Shown: piece after piece, positions 9,456 through 17,244 of the stretch
How the letters are laid out: every line of letters begins with the position of its first letter
Position numbering within the stretch: position 1 is the first letter of the stretch
Source: JASHVB01 sp963780805
GTDB lineage: Bacteria > Pseudomonadota > Alphaproteobacteria > Acetobacterales > Acetobacteraceae
DNA length: 64,000 nt
NCBI GenBank assembly: GCA_963780805.1
Contig: CAWADP010000009.1
Coordinates: 1,178,001 to 1,242,000, forward strand
Reading direction: 5' to 3'
The notes under the pieces: model-generated
What the model saw: only the letters and a program-made list of their open reading frames with translations
Databases searched by the model: none
Told to the model about the DNA's origin: nothing
Made by a program: the position numbers and the translations under genes

Positions 9456-9677
9456 GCGACGAGGGTCGCTCGTCCGGGCCGCAATGCGCCGACAGCCCCG
9501 TCCCGGTCCGCGGCTGAGCTGCCGCAGGATGCTACTGCGCTCGACGCCCTGGCATGGATAGAACGGGGCATGCCGGAGGGGAAGATTGTTCACAAGGAGG
9601 ATCCGCCGCGCCTGACCAAGGAGCAGTTGGCGGAGTTCAAGCCGGCGAGTTTCATTTTTTCGCGGCGGCGGAAATAG
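9456..9677 (+). pseudogene. Small relic ORF, possibly antitoxin-like
   Basis: The frame ending in TAG at 9675-9677 reads ALDALAWIERGMPEGKIVH and RLTKEQLAEFKPASFIF, which has the look of the short acidic/basic N-terminus of BrnA-like or similar antitoxins. There is a stop codon just upstream (9453-9455), no in-frame start before the internal methionine, and no ribosome site. The assignment is weak; it is listed because it lies among other damaged toxin-antitoxin genes. Confidence 0.25.
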
Positions 9678-9750
9678 ACGCTCACGGTTGGCGGGGCGGG
9701 CCTTGGTGGGAAATACTGCTACCGCTAGCCAGACATGGCATGATGCGAGC

Positions 9751-10023
9751 ATGGCCAACGTGGAAAAACTGAGCGTCGCCCTGAACCCGGAGATGGTGGC
9801 GGAGGTGCGCGCCGCCGTGGAAGGCGGCGATTACGGCAGCGTCAGCGAGGTGGTTCGCGACGCACTGCGCGACTGGCGTCTGCGCCGGAGGATCGAGAGC
9901 CTGGAGATCGATGAACTGCGCCGCCTGGTGCAGGAGGGCATCGACAGCGGGCCGGGCCTGGAGGCTGACGCGGTGTTTGCCCGGCTGCGTGCTCGATTCG
10001 GCCGGCCGCCAGCCGAGGGATGA
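9751..10023 (+). CDS. parD: ParD-family antitoxin
   Basis: 90 residues from ATG 9751. The N-terminus KLSVALNPEMVAEVRAAV forms the ribbon of a ribbon-helix-helix DNA-binding fold, followed by GGDYGSVSEVVRDALRDW, the ParD signature. The C-terminal half (~55-90) would wrap around the toxin. The stop overlaps the parE start as ATGA (10020-10023), which is the usual translational coupling. It would repress its own promoter and neutralise ParE. It appears intact, in contrast to the partner gene. Confidence 0.88.
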   Translation: MANVEKLSVALNPEMVAEVRAAVEGGDYGSVSEVVRDALRDWRLRRRIESLEIDELRRLVQEGIDSGPGLEADAVFARLRARFGRPPAEG

Positions 10024-10319
10024 CACCGCGCCGGCTGCTTCTCTCGCCACACGCGGCGATCGATCTGGAGGAGATCGCGGAGTACATCGCCCGCGACAAC
10101 CCGGTCCGGGGCCGCAAGCTTCGTCGCCGAGTTGGAAGCGAAATGCCGGGCGGTCGCCGAGACGCGGAGCTGTATCCGGCCCGCACCGATCTTGCTCCCG
10201 GCCTGCGTATGGCGGTGCATGGACGTTATGTCGTGCTGTATCGCGACCTGCCGGGCGAGAATGCCGTGCGCGTCGAACGCGTGGTGCACGGTTCCCGCAA
10301 CCTGCCGAGGCTGGTCTGA
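10020..10319 (+). CDS. parE: ParE-family toxin with a frame-swapped middle segment
   Basis: 99 residues, open from ATG 10020 to the stop. The ends match RelE/ParE toxins: SPHAAIDLEEIAEYIARDNPVR at the start and LAPGLRMAVHGRYVVLYRD near the end. The middle (about residues 31-50, bases 10,110-10,163) is meaningless in this frame, but the next frame reads AASFVAELEAKCRAVAET, exactly what the family has there. An extra G in the run near 10,108 and a lost C near 10,163 would explain it and restore the frame. The protein is therefore probably misfolded. Alternatively two sequencing errors are present. Confidence 0.7.
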   Translation: MTPRRLLLSPHAAIDLEEIAEYIARDNPVRGRKLRRRVGSEMPGGRRDAELYPARTDLAPGLRMAVHGRYVVLYRDLPGENAVRVERVVHGSRNLPRLV

Positions 10320-10359
10320 TCGTCGAAATAGACGCGAACTGGTTTTGGGGACCCGCCCC

Positions 10360-10690
10360 TCAATCAAAAGGGATCTGGACTGCGGTATAGCCGGCCGGGG
10401 AAGCTGCATTCACCGCGGTCGATATCTCCTGAGCCTGAAGGCGTATCCGCGACCACTTCGTGCTGCCGGCGAGCACAATGATCGCAATCCGACGCCCGGA
10501 CAGGTTCCGCTGGTGTCGGATCCTTCGGTCCGTCGTCACCAGGAGATCGAAGCCCGCCTGCTCCGCGGCGGTCAGCAGGGCGCCATTGCTCAGCCGATCC
10601 CGTCCTCTCGCCTGGGCCTTGACCACGGTATGAGGCGAAAGTGCCCGCGCGAGGCCGGCCCGCTCCCATGGTCAAACAGGATGGGCGTCG
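10360..10690 (-). pseudogene. DUF5615 PIN-like toxin, broken
   Basis: The minus frame ending at 10360 reads LSNGALLTAAEQAGFDLLVTTDRRIRHQ and LSGRRIAIIVL, typical of DUF5615 PIN-like proteins that pair with DUF433. The family's N-terminus (ILFDHG) is visible at about 10,665-10,680 but in another frame, and the two are separated by an indel near 10,640-10,650. No start codon is available before ILFDHG. The toxin is thus doubly damaged, while its antitoxin gene directly upstream is open. Confidence 0.65.
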
Positions 10691-10911
10691 ACCGGCGCGG
10701 ATTCCCTCAGATTCTGTGCGACGAATTCCAGTACCGCCGCAATCTGCTCTCGCGTCACGTCGAACTGCTCCATGACTTCGTCGATGCCCAGGTCTTCGAG
10801 GTTTTCGAGCACCGTCGCGGCGGGCAGGCGGGTGTCGCGGAACACCCACGCACATACCTTGCCAGGGACGCTTTCGACCGCAGGACAGCGGGACCAGTCG
10901 AGTTCAGCCAT
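10672..10911 (-). CDS. DUF433 antitoxin-like protein
   Basis: 79 residues from ATG 10911. The sequence VCAWVFRDTRLPAATVLENLEDLGIDEVMEQFDVTREQIAAVLEF is a complete DUF433 domain, a small winged-helix-like fold found as the antitoxin partner of PIN-like DUF5615 toxins. The gene end overlaps the position where the toxin should begin, the usual arrangement. With the toxin broken, the antitoxin would be an orphan. The family name is fairly sure; the toxin-antitoxin role is inferred from family context. Confidence 0.78.
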   Translation of the reverse strand: MAELDWSRCPAVESVPGKVCAWVFRDTRLPAATVLENLEDLGIDEVMEQFDVTREQIAAVLEFVAQNLRESAPVDAHPV

Positions 10912-11024
10912 CGCGGGACGTCCACGTAGTATTGCCTTGTAGGGCGACTCGGGTGCGCCGACAATTCTTAGTGTCCGTCCAGGAACAAATCCAATATTCA
11001 GAATCGGTTGGTTGCATCAGTAAA

Positions 11025-11095
11025 ATTCACCACGAAGGCACGAAGCCGCGAAGCCCTGGATACAGTCTTCGTGGCTTCGTGCCTTCGTGGTGAAT
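11025..11095. repeat. Long near-perfect inverted repeat
   Basis: Two 29-base arms (11025-11053 and 11067-11095) starting ATTCACCACGAAGGCACGAA are complementary except for one G-U-type position, and are separated by a 13-base loop. No T-run follows. Each arm itself repeats CACGAAG. It lies alone between the DUF433 gene and transposase/NYN relics. Confidence 0.85.
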
Positions 11096-11480
11096 GATTC
11101 TCTGTGGCCTCGTTCTTACTCGTTCCCTCGTCGTCCGCCGGAAAGCAAACAAACTCAAGCAGAGCCTGAAGCAGTTTCCGAACAAACTCTCACGCTGAGT
11201 GAGATCAGCATTCGGTACGCGTGTGATGGCAATCCATTAGCGCCGGTTCGCGCTGTTCGTTTCGACAGCACCTTCCGCGACGTGCCGCCCAGACGCAGCG
11301 CTCTGAGGCGCATTCGCAAGCAGACCACCGGGGTCAAGCCAGACGGACTGCCGGTCCACAGCTTCCCCACGTTGCTGGCCGACGTGGCGACGCTCACCCG
11401 CAACACCATCGTCACTGCGGTCGCGCCAAGCCGGTGTGCCGCAGCCTCAAAGGCCGTTTCGGGCGAAAGTCCGGGCGGCC
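11096..11480 (+). pseudogene. Possible transposase C-terminal relic
   Basis: An open plus frame across this stretch reads, around 11,320-11,420, TTGVKPDGLPVHSFPTLL and DVATLTRNTIVTAVAP. I associate the 'DGLPVHSFxTLLADLATLxRN' pattern with the C-terminal end of DDE transposases of the IS4/IS1634 type, but could not check it. The N-terminal part of the frame (serine/proline-rich) has no recognisable domain. It ends just before the NYN relic. Between 10,912 and this point only the inverted repeat is notable. Confidence 0.35.
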
Positions 11481-11501
11481 TTCTGCTTTTCTGGTGAGCC
11501 C

Positions 11502-11919
11502 GTGACACGCACCATCGTCTATATCGACGGCTTCAATCTCTACTACCCGGCGCTCAAGGGGACGGCCCACAAGTGGCTCGATATCGCGGCGATGAGCCGA
11601 GCGGCCTTGCCGCATGCCTGCACGATCGAGCGCGTCGACTACTACACGGCGCACATCTCCGGCCGTGTCGATGCCGGCGCGCCTCGCCGCCAGCACGCTT
11701 ATCTCCGGGCCCTCGCCACGCGAGCCGATTCGCATCGTGACTCATGATCTCGGTCTGCCCGTGACGCTGCTAGCGCCGAGCGCGCAGCCAGCAACCTCAC
11801 TCCTGAAGGTGGCGAGCAACGTCCGCCAAGTTCGGCCTTATATCGGCCCGTGCCAACTGCCGGCCTCGATCCCCGTCCCTGGCAAGAAGCCGATCGGCAA
11901 GCCGGGGGAGTGGAAATGA
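11502..11919 (+). pseudogene. NYN-domain (PIN-like) protein, internally deleted
   Basis: From GTG 11502 the frame reads TRTIVYIDGFNLYYPALKG, the first metal-binding aspartate strand of NYN/LabA RNases, and continues to RRQHAYLRALAT near 11,720. There the frame fails, and the C-terminal part (PIRIVTHDLGLPVTLL, then VASNVRQVRPYIGPCQLP) appears in another frame from about 11,728 to a stop at 11919. About 80 residues with the middle catalytic aspartates are missing. The gene is a deletion remnant. Confidence 0.7.
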
Positions 11920-11997
11920 CGACTATCCCACGGGTTCGCCATACCTCGCGGCGCCCGACGAACCTCTGACTCCAGGCACGCGGGCGCGGACGACGCC

Positions 11998-13392
11998 TCA
12001 CACCGCAGGCCCCTCCGGGAACGGCTCCGCCAACTCGATCGCCCGCGCCGCGCGCAGCACCAGGTCCTCGCGGTACTGCGCTGCGGCAAGCTGCACCGCG
12101 TTCGGCAGCCCGTTCGCCCGCAGCCCCAACGGCACGGTGATCGCCGGCTGGCGCGTCAGGTTGAAGGTGAACGTCCAGGGCGCCCACTGCGTCCACAGCG
12201 CCTCCACCGGGTTCTCGGTCGGCGCGTCCGCCAGCGGCGGGCCGGCCGGCACGGTCGGGCACAGCACCAGGTCGAACCGCTGGTGCAACCGGGCCATGGC
12301 GTGAGCAGCGGCGGCCCGCATCGCCTCGCCGTCGAGGTACTGGATCGCGGTCATCCCCCCCAGCCGTTCCGCCACCTCGCGGATGCCGGGGTCGAGCAAT
12401 CCGCGCAATTGCTCCGGCAGGGTGGCGGACAGGCGGGCAAGGCCGGCGCCCCAGACGCCGGCGAAGATCGCACGCGTGTCGGGCAGGCCGGGGTCGGCCT
12501 CCTCCACGCTGGCGCCGGCTTCCGAAAGCAACACAGCGGCATGCTCCACCGCGGCGGCGCCTTCGGCGTCCAACGGAGCATCGAAGCCGGGGCGGCGCAG
12601 CACGCCGACGGTCAGGTCGGCGACGCCGGCCTCGACGGTATCGCGCCAGTCATGACCGTCGTCCGGCACGGCGTACGGGTCGCGCACGTCGTAGCTGGCC
12701 ATGGCGGTCAGCATCAGGGCGGCGTCGCGGACGGTGCGGGTCATCGGCCCGGCGACCGAGACACCGACGAAGGCGCTGGCCGGCCAGATCGGCACCCGTC
12801 CGAAGGTGGGCTTCAGCCCGACCAGCCCGCACCAGGCGGCGGGAATGCGGATCGATCCCCCCGCATCCGTCCCGATATGCAGCGGCCCAAACCCCACAGC
12901 CCCCGCTGCTCCGGCACCCGACGACGAGCCGCCCGTGGTATAGGCCGGGTTCCACGGGTTGCGGGTGATGCCGTGCAGCGGGCAGTCGCCGGGCGACTTC
13001 CAGCCGTATTCGGTGGTGGTGGTCTTACCCAGCACGACCGCGCCGGCCTCCTTCAGCCCGACCACGGCGGGCGCGTCGTCCGCCATCGGCGTGGGATCGG
13101 AGGTGCGGCTGCCGCGGCGCGTCGGGAAGCCGGCGAGATCCACCAGGTCCTTCACGGTGAAGGGCACGCCGTCCAGCGCCCCGACCGGGCGGCCGACCCG
13201 CCAGCGCATCTCGCTCTCGCCGGCGGCATCGAGCGCGCGCGGGTTCATCACCGCGAAGGCGTTCAGGCCGGGATTGAGCCGGGCGACACGCTCGGTGACA
13301 GCCTGCAGCACCTCCACCGGGCTGAGTGCCCGGCGCGCATACAGCGCCAGCATGTCTTCGGCGGAGAGCAACGCGGGGTCGGTGGTTGGCAT
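11998..13392 (-). CDS. Amidase signature family hydrolase
   Basis: 464 residues from ATG 13392 (an upstream ATG would add ten unlikely residues). The Ser-cisSer-Lys triad is visible: K81 in VPFTVKDLVD, cis-Ser156 in TTGGSSSGAG and the nucleophile S180 in GTDAGGSIRIPA, with the usual 24-residue spacing between the serines. Residues ~10-460 fill the whole domain. These cytoplasmic enzymes hydrolyse amides; this one resembles GatA but no gatB or gatC is nearby, so a catabolic amidase or amide hydrolase is more likely. The gene is single. Confidence 0.9.
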   Translation of the reverse strand: MPTTDPALLSAEDMLALYARRALSPVEVLQAVTERVARLNPGLNAFAVMNPRALDAAGESEMRWRVGRPVGALDGVPFTVKDLVDLAGFPTRRGSRTSDPTPMADDAPAVVGLKEAGAVVLGKTTTTEYGWKSPGDCPLHGITRNPWNPAYTTGGSSSGAGAAGAVGFGPLHIGTDAGGSIRIPAAWCGLVGLKPTFGRVPIWPASAFVGVSVAGPMTRTVRDAALMLTAMASYDVRDPYAVPDDGHDWRDTVEAGVADLTVGVLRRPGFDAPLDAEGAAAVEHAAVLLSEAGASVEEADPGLPDTRAIFAGVWGAGLARLSATLPEQLRGLLDPGIREVAERLGGMTAIQYLDGEAMRAAAAHAMARLHQRFDLVLCPTVPAGPPLADAPTENPVEALWTQWAPWTFTFNLTRQPAITVPLGLRANGLPNAVQLAAAQYREDLVLRAARAIELAEPFPEGPAV

Positions 13393-13462
13393 GCGGCGGA
13401 TTCCTGGTAGGGGCGATGGCATCAGAATGGACGGCGCGGTGCGCCAAGGGAACCCGGAATGT

Positions 13463-13563
13463 TACTGTGTCATGGCCCCTGCAGGCCGGCGACCCACGTC
13501 TTTGTTGCGTGCGCGGAGACAAGCCGTGGGTGGCCGGCCTGCACCGGCCATGACACGGTAGGA
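13463..13563. repeat. ~100-bp palindromic intergenic repeat, copy 1
   Basis: Starts TACTGTGTCATGGCC and ends GGCCATGACACGGTAGG; inner arms read GCAGGCCGGCGACCCACG and CGTGGGTGGCCGGCCTGC. Nearly the same element is at 47,947-48,048. This copy ends at the stop codon of the Fe-alcohol dehydrogenase gene (13564). Confidence 0.85.
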
Positions 13564-14751
13564 TCAGGCGTTCGCCGGCGCGCCGGTCCATACCTCGCGG
13601 TACAGCGCAACGATCTCCGCGGCCTGTGGCACGCGCGGGTTGTTGGCCGGGCTGCCGGACGCCAGCGCCTGCTGCGCCATCAGGTCCATCTTGCCGTTCC
13701 AGTCCGCCTCCTTGATGCCGTAGGCGGCGGGGGTCGGGACGGACAGTTCCTTGTTCAGCGCCTCCAGCCCGCTGACCAGCTTCGCCGCTGCCGTGCTATC
13801 CCTGTCCCCCGGCGCGGCGAAGCCGATGCGGCGGGCGGCCTCGGCATAGCGGGCCTCGGCACCCGGCACCGAGTAGCGGGTGATCGCCGGCAGCAGCATG
13901 GCGTTGGACAGCCCGTGCGGCACGTGGAAATGCGCGCCGATCGGGCGCGACATGCCATGCACCAGCGCGACCGAGGCATTGGAAAACGCCAGCCCCGCCT
14001 GCGTCGCGCCCAGCATCATGCCCTCGCGCGCGGCGGCGTTGCGCGGCTCCGCATAGGCGGTGCGCACGTGCTTGCCGATCAGCTCCATGGCCGACAGCGC
14101 CAGCGCGTCGGAGAACGGGTTGGCTCGCTTGGAGACGAAGGCTTCAAGCGCGTGCGTCAGGCTGTCGATGCCGGTGTCGGCGGTGGTGCGGGCCGGCACG
14201 GTGTAGGTGAGTTCGTAATCGACGATCGCCGCCAGCGGCAGCGCGCCCAGGCCGGCGATCAGCATCTTCTCGTCGCGTTCCGTGTCCGTGATGACGGTGA
14301 AGCGCGTGCACTCGCTGCCGGTGCCGGCGGTAGTGGGGATGGCGATGATCGGCAGCGCGCCCTTGTCGGCAGCGACCGGAGCCTTGTAGTCGCGCATCTT
14401 GCCACCACCGGCAGCGAGGATCGCCATCGCCTTGGCGGTATCGATCGGCGAGCCGCCGCCAAAGCCCACCAGGCAGTCGAATTTTCCCGCCCGCAGCTCG
14501 GCGACGCCGGCCTCGATGACCGTGTCGGTCGGGTCCGACACGGTATCGGAGAACACGGTGACCGCCATCCCGGCCTCGACCAGCGGGTCCAGCGCGCGCC
14601 GGATCAGGCCGGTGGAGACCATGATCGGATCGGATACCACCAGCGGCCGGGACAGCCCGAACTTCCCCAGCAGCTCCGCGATCTGGCGCACGGTGCCGCC
14701 GCCGACCAGCAGGGCGCGCGGCGAGGCGATGGTGGCATTGACGGCGGTCAT
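13564..14751 (-). CDS. Iron-containing alcohol dehydrogenase
   Basis: 395 residues from ATG 14751, preceded by GGGAGGAAACCGCC. The nucleotide-binding half has VGGGTVRQIAEL and the GGGSPIDTAKAMA motif; the metal half has DSLTHALEAFVSK, VHGMSRPIGAHFHVPHG and further histidines that bind Fe2+ or Zn2+. The fold and length match Fe-ADH family members such as 1,3-propanediol or lactaldehyde dehydrogenases and maleylacetate reductases. It would oxidise or reduce small alcohols/aldehydes with NAD(P)H in the cytoplasm. The substrate is not deducible and the gene has no obvious operon partner. Confidence 0.88.
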   Translation of the reverse strand: MTAVNATIASPRALLVGGGTVRQIAELLGKFGLSRPLVVSDPIMVSTGLIRRALDPLVEAGMAVTVFSDTVSDPTDTVIEAGVAELRAGKFDCLVGFGGGSPIDTAKAMAILAAGGGKMRDYKAPVAADKGALPIIAIPTTAGTGSECTRFTVITDTERDEKMLIAGLGALPLAAIVDYELTYTVPARTTADTGIDSLTHALEAFVSKRANPFSDALALSAMELIGKHVRTAYAEPRNAAAREGMMLGATQAGLAFSNASVALVHGMSRPIGAHFHVPHGLSNAMLLPAITRYSVPGAEARYAEAARRIGFAAPGDRDSTAAAKLVSGLEALNKELSVPTPAAYGIKEADWNGKMDLMAQQALASGSPANNPRVPQAAEIVALYREVWTGAPANA

Positions 14752-15053
14752 GGCGGTTTCCTCCCGAGCTTCGGCATGCATGATTAGCCTCACCACAACG
14801 GTACGAAAACTCCCAAGGCTCACCGCTGGAGCACAGGAGCAGGCATCGATGTGAGCACCAGTGGCCGACCGGCTTACGCTCCCCGCACGGCTGCCCTTCG
14901 ATCCATGAAAGTCCCGCCTCGTGCACTGACCGGCTTGCGCGATCGCGCCGAACGGTTGTCATGGCGAGTTCTGGCCGCCGGCGCGGCGTGATCCGTCAGG
15001 CGAACAACAGGCCATGCACGCACAGAGGCGACCCGGCGCCGGGCCGACGTCGC
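14752..15053. other. Gene-free stretch
   Basis: Upstream region of the Fe-alcohol dehydrogenase and downstream region of the ABC ATPase, both on the minus strand. I see no open frame of coding character, no repeat and no clear promoter. Confidence 0.5.
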
Positions 15054-16142
15054 CTATCCGGCGGCGGCGGCGGCACTGACTGCCGCCCGCCGCCGCGCAT
15101 ACAGCGCCAGCCGCTCCGCCGCTGCCGGGGCGACGTGACTTGCTCTGGCCTCATCGATCGCCGGCAGTTCTGCCGCGCGGTGGCACGCGGTCAGATGCCC
15201 GTCGCTCCAAGGTGTCAACGCTGGTATCTCGGTCCGGCAGCGGTCGATGACGAACGGGCAGCGGGTGTGGAAGCGGCAGCCGTCCGGCGGGTTCATTGGG
15301 CTGGGCACGTCGCCGCCCGCCACCGGACGATGGCGGTCGCGATGCGGGTCCGGGCGCGGGATGGCCGCCAGCAGGGTGCGTGTGTAGGGGTGGCGCGGAT
15401 CGGCGAACAACGCGTCCTTCGGCGCTTGCTCGACGATCTGGCCGAGATACATCACGGCGACCCGGTCGGCCATGTGCTTCACCACCGCCAGATCGTGCGC
15501 AATGAACAGATAAGCGAGGCCCAGCCGCGCCTGCAGGTCCTTCAGCAGGTTCACCACCTGCGCCTGGATCGACACGTCCAGCGCGGAGACCGGCTCGTCG
15601 CACACCACCAGCGCGGGTTCCACTGCCAGTGCGCGGGCGATGCCGATGCGCTGGCGCTGGCCGCCGGAGAACTCGTGCGGGTAGCGTTCCGCGTGGTAGG
15701 CGGCGAGGCCGACCAGCCGCAGCAGCTCCTGCACGCGGTCGCGGCGCGCGGCGCGGTCGCCGATGCCGTGGACGATCAGCGGCTCCTCCAGGATCTCGCC
15801 CACCCGCATGCGGGGGTTCAGGGATGCGAACGGGTCCTGGAACACGATCTGCATGCGCCGGCGCAGCTTGCGCAGCGCGGCGCCGGTGAGGGCGGTGATG
15901 TCTGCGCCCTCGAAACGGATGCTGCCGGCGGTTGGGTCGATCAGGCGCAGCACCAGTCGGGCGGTGGTGGACTTGCCGCAGCCGGATTCGCCGACCAGGG
16001 CGAGGGTTTCGCCCGGATGCAGCGTGAAGGCGATGCCGTCCACCGCGCGCACCACACCCACGGCACTGCCGAGGATCAGGCCGGTCCTGGCCTCATAGTG
16101 TTTGGCGAGGTTCTCCACCTCGAGCAGGGGGGCGGTGGGCAA
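15054..16142 (-). CDS. Oligopeptide/dipeptide ABC transporter ATP-binding protein
   Basis: 362 residues. Walker A is GESGCGKST (about 50-60), the Q-loop VFQDPFASLNPR, the signature EFSGGQRQRIGIARAL, Walker B LVVCDEP and the switch histidine FIAHDLA. The C-terminal oligo_HPY extension (HPYTRTLLAAIPRPDP, then CRFHTRCPF and further cysteines) marks the DppF/OppF subfamily. It would drive import of peptides or nickel at the inner membrane together with two permeases, a second ATPase and a binding protein. None of these is adjacent, so it is an orphan. A long Ala-rich tail (~335-362) is unusual. Confidence 0.9.
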   Translation of the reverse strand: MPTAPLLEVENLAKHYEARTGLILGSAVGVVRAVDGIAFTLHPGETLALVGESGCGKSTTARLVLRLIDPTAGSIRFEGADITALTGAALRKLRRRMQIVFQDPFASLNPRMRVGEILEEPLIVHGIGDRAARRDRVQELLRLVGLAAYHAERYPHEFSGGQRQRIGIARALAVEPALVVCDEPVSALDVSIQAQVVNLLKDLQARLGLAYLFIAHDLAVVKHMADRVAVMYLGQIVEQAPKDALFADPRHPYTRTLLAAIPRPDPHRDRHRPVAGGDVPSPMNPPDGCRFHTRCPFVIDRCRTEIPALTPWSDGHLTACHRAAELPAIDEARASHVAPAAAERLALYARRRAAVSAAAAAG

Positions 16143-16251
16143 CGGCAGCCTCGGATGGGACGGGTGCGGGATCGATGGGGGATTTCCGGCGAGGGGTCAA
16201 ACACGGCAGGAAATATCCCACCCGACGAAATTTCCTCAACGCATACGGCGG

Positions 16252-16285
16252 CACAACGCGTGCAGCGACACAACGCGTGCAGCGA
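16252..16285. repeat. 17-bp direct repeat, two copies
   Basis: Two perfect adjacent copies of CACAACGCGTGCAGCGA, about 80 bp upstream of the DUF1989 gene. It may be a binding site or simple slippage; nothing decides. Confidence 0.7.
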
Positions 16286-16362
16286 TTGTATCGAGCGTGT
16301 TGACGCGGGATGCGGCGCGCAGCGGAATGGCGCACGATCCCCGCCCGTGCAGGAGGTGCGAC

Positions 16363-17226
16363 ATGACGCGATCAATCTCCAGGGCGGCACCAGCGGATGC
16401 AGTGGCACGGCGCGGTGCAAAGCCGGTCGTGGTTTACGCGATTGACCGCTTGCCGCCGTTCGATGCCGCGTTTTACGAAGGTGCACGCTCCAACCTGACC
16501 GTGATCGCGGAGCTCACCGTGCCGCCGCGCGACGCGCGGGCGTTCACCGTGCCGGCGGGGCATTTCTTCCGTATTGTGAGCGTCGACGGTCCGCAGGTGG
16601 GTGATTTGAACCTGTGGAACGCGCACGATCTGTCGGAGCGGTTCTACAGCGGCAAGACGCGGGCGCTGCATGCGACGCATGTCAGCACAGGCGACCGTCT
16701 GTGGAGCACGTTGCCGAGCCTGCGTCCGATGGCGACGATCACCCGCGACACGCTTGACTGGTATAGGTGGGACGCGGACGGTGCCGGCGTGCACGACGTG
16801 ATCGGCACGCGTTGCGACCCTTACACGAACCTGCTCCTGAGGGGCAGCGAATATCATCACTGCTGCCATTCGAATCTGACACGTGCCCTAGCGGCGGAGC
16901 GGCACATCGCGCTGCTGGAAGCCGAGCAATATGTCCATGACGTCATGAACGTCTTCATGTGCACCGGCTACACCCGCGATACGCACCAGTATTTCATGAA
17001 GGCGAGCCCGGTGCGGCCAGGCGACTTCATCGAATTTTTCGCCGAGATCGATCTGCTGGCGGCGCTATCGGCATGTCCGGGCGGCGATTGCGGCGCCAGT
17101 CATTCCGATGATGCCGCAAAATGCTATCCGCTGAAGGTCGAGATCTACCGCCCAAAAAATGGTGCGCTTGGAGGTTGGCGGTCGCCGCCGCCGAATTTGT
17201 ATTCCCGCACGCATGGCGGGACGTGA
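16363..17226 (+). CDS. DUF1989 (urea carboxylase-associated) protein
   Basis: 287 residues from ATG 16363, preceded by AGGAGGTGCGAC. The segments GHFFRIVSVDGPQVGDLNLWNAHDL (part shown), RFYSGKTRALHATHVSTGDRLWS, DVIGTRCDPYTN, HCCHSNL and CSACPGGDCG-like ending (ALSACPGGDCG) match the DUF1989 family, whose conserved Cys and His residues probably bind a metal. Members occur with urea amidolyase and guanidine/carbamate metabolism, but a reaction for this one is not known to me. The LLM oxidoreductase gene starts 18 bp downstream, so the two are probably cotranscribed. Confidence 0.85.
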   Translation: MTRSISRAAPADAVARRGAKPVVVYAIDRLPPFDAAFYEGARSNLTVIAELTVPPRDARAFTVPAGHFFRIVSVDGPQVGDLNLWNAHDLSERFYSGKTRALHATHVSTGDRLWSTLPSLRPMATITRDTLDWYRWDADGAGVHDVIGTRCDPYTNLLLRGSEYHHCCHSNLTRALAAERHIALLEAEQYVHDVMNVFMCTGYTRDTHQYFMKASPVRPGDFIEFFAEIDLLAALSACPGGDCGASHSDDAAKCYPLKVEIYRPKNGALGGWRSPPPNLYSRTHGGT

Positions 17227-17244
17227 CCGACGAGGAGAAGTGGA

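Noticed and set aside
14961..16445. 494-codon plus frame over the ABC ATPase
   Set aside because: Antisense to a complete ATP-binding protein with all motifs.
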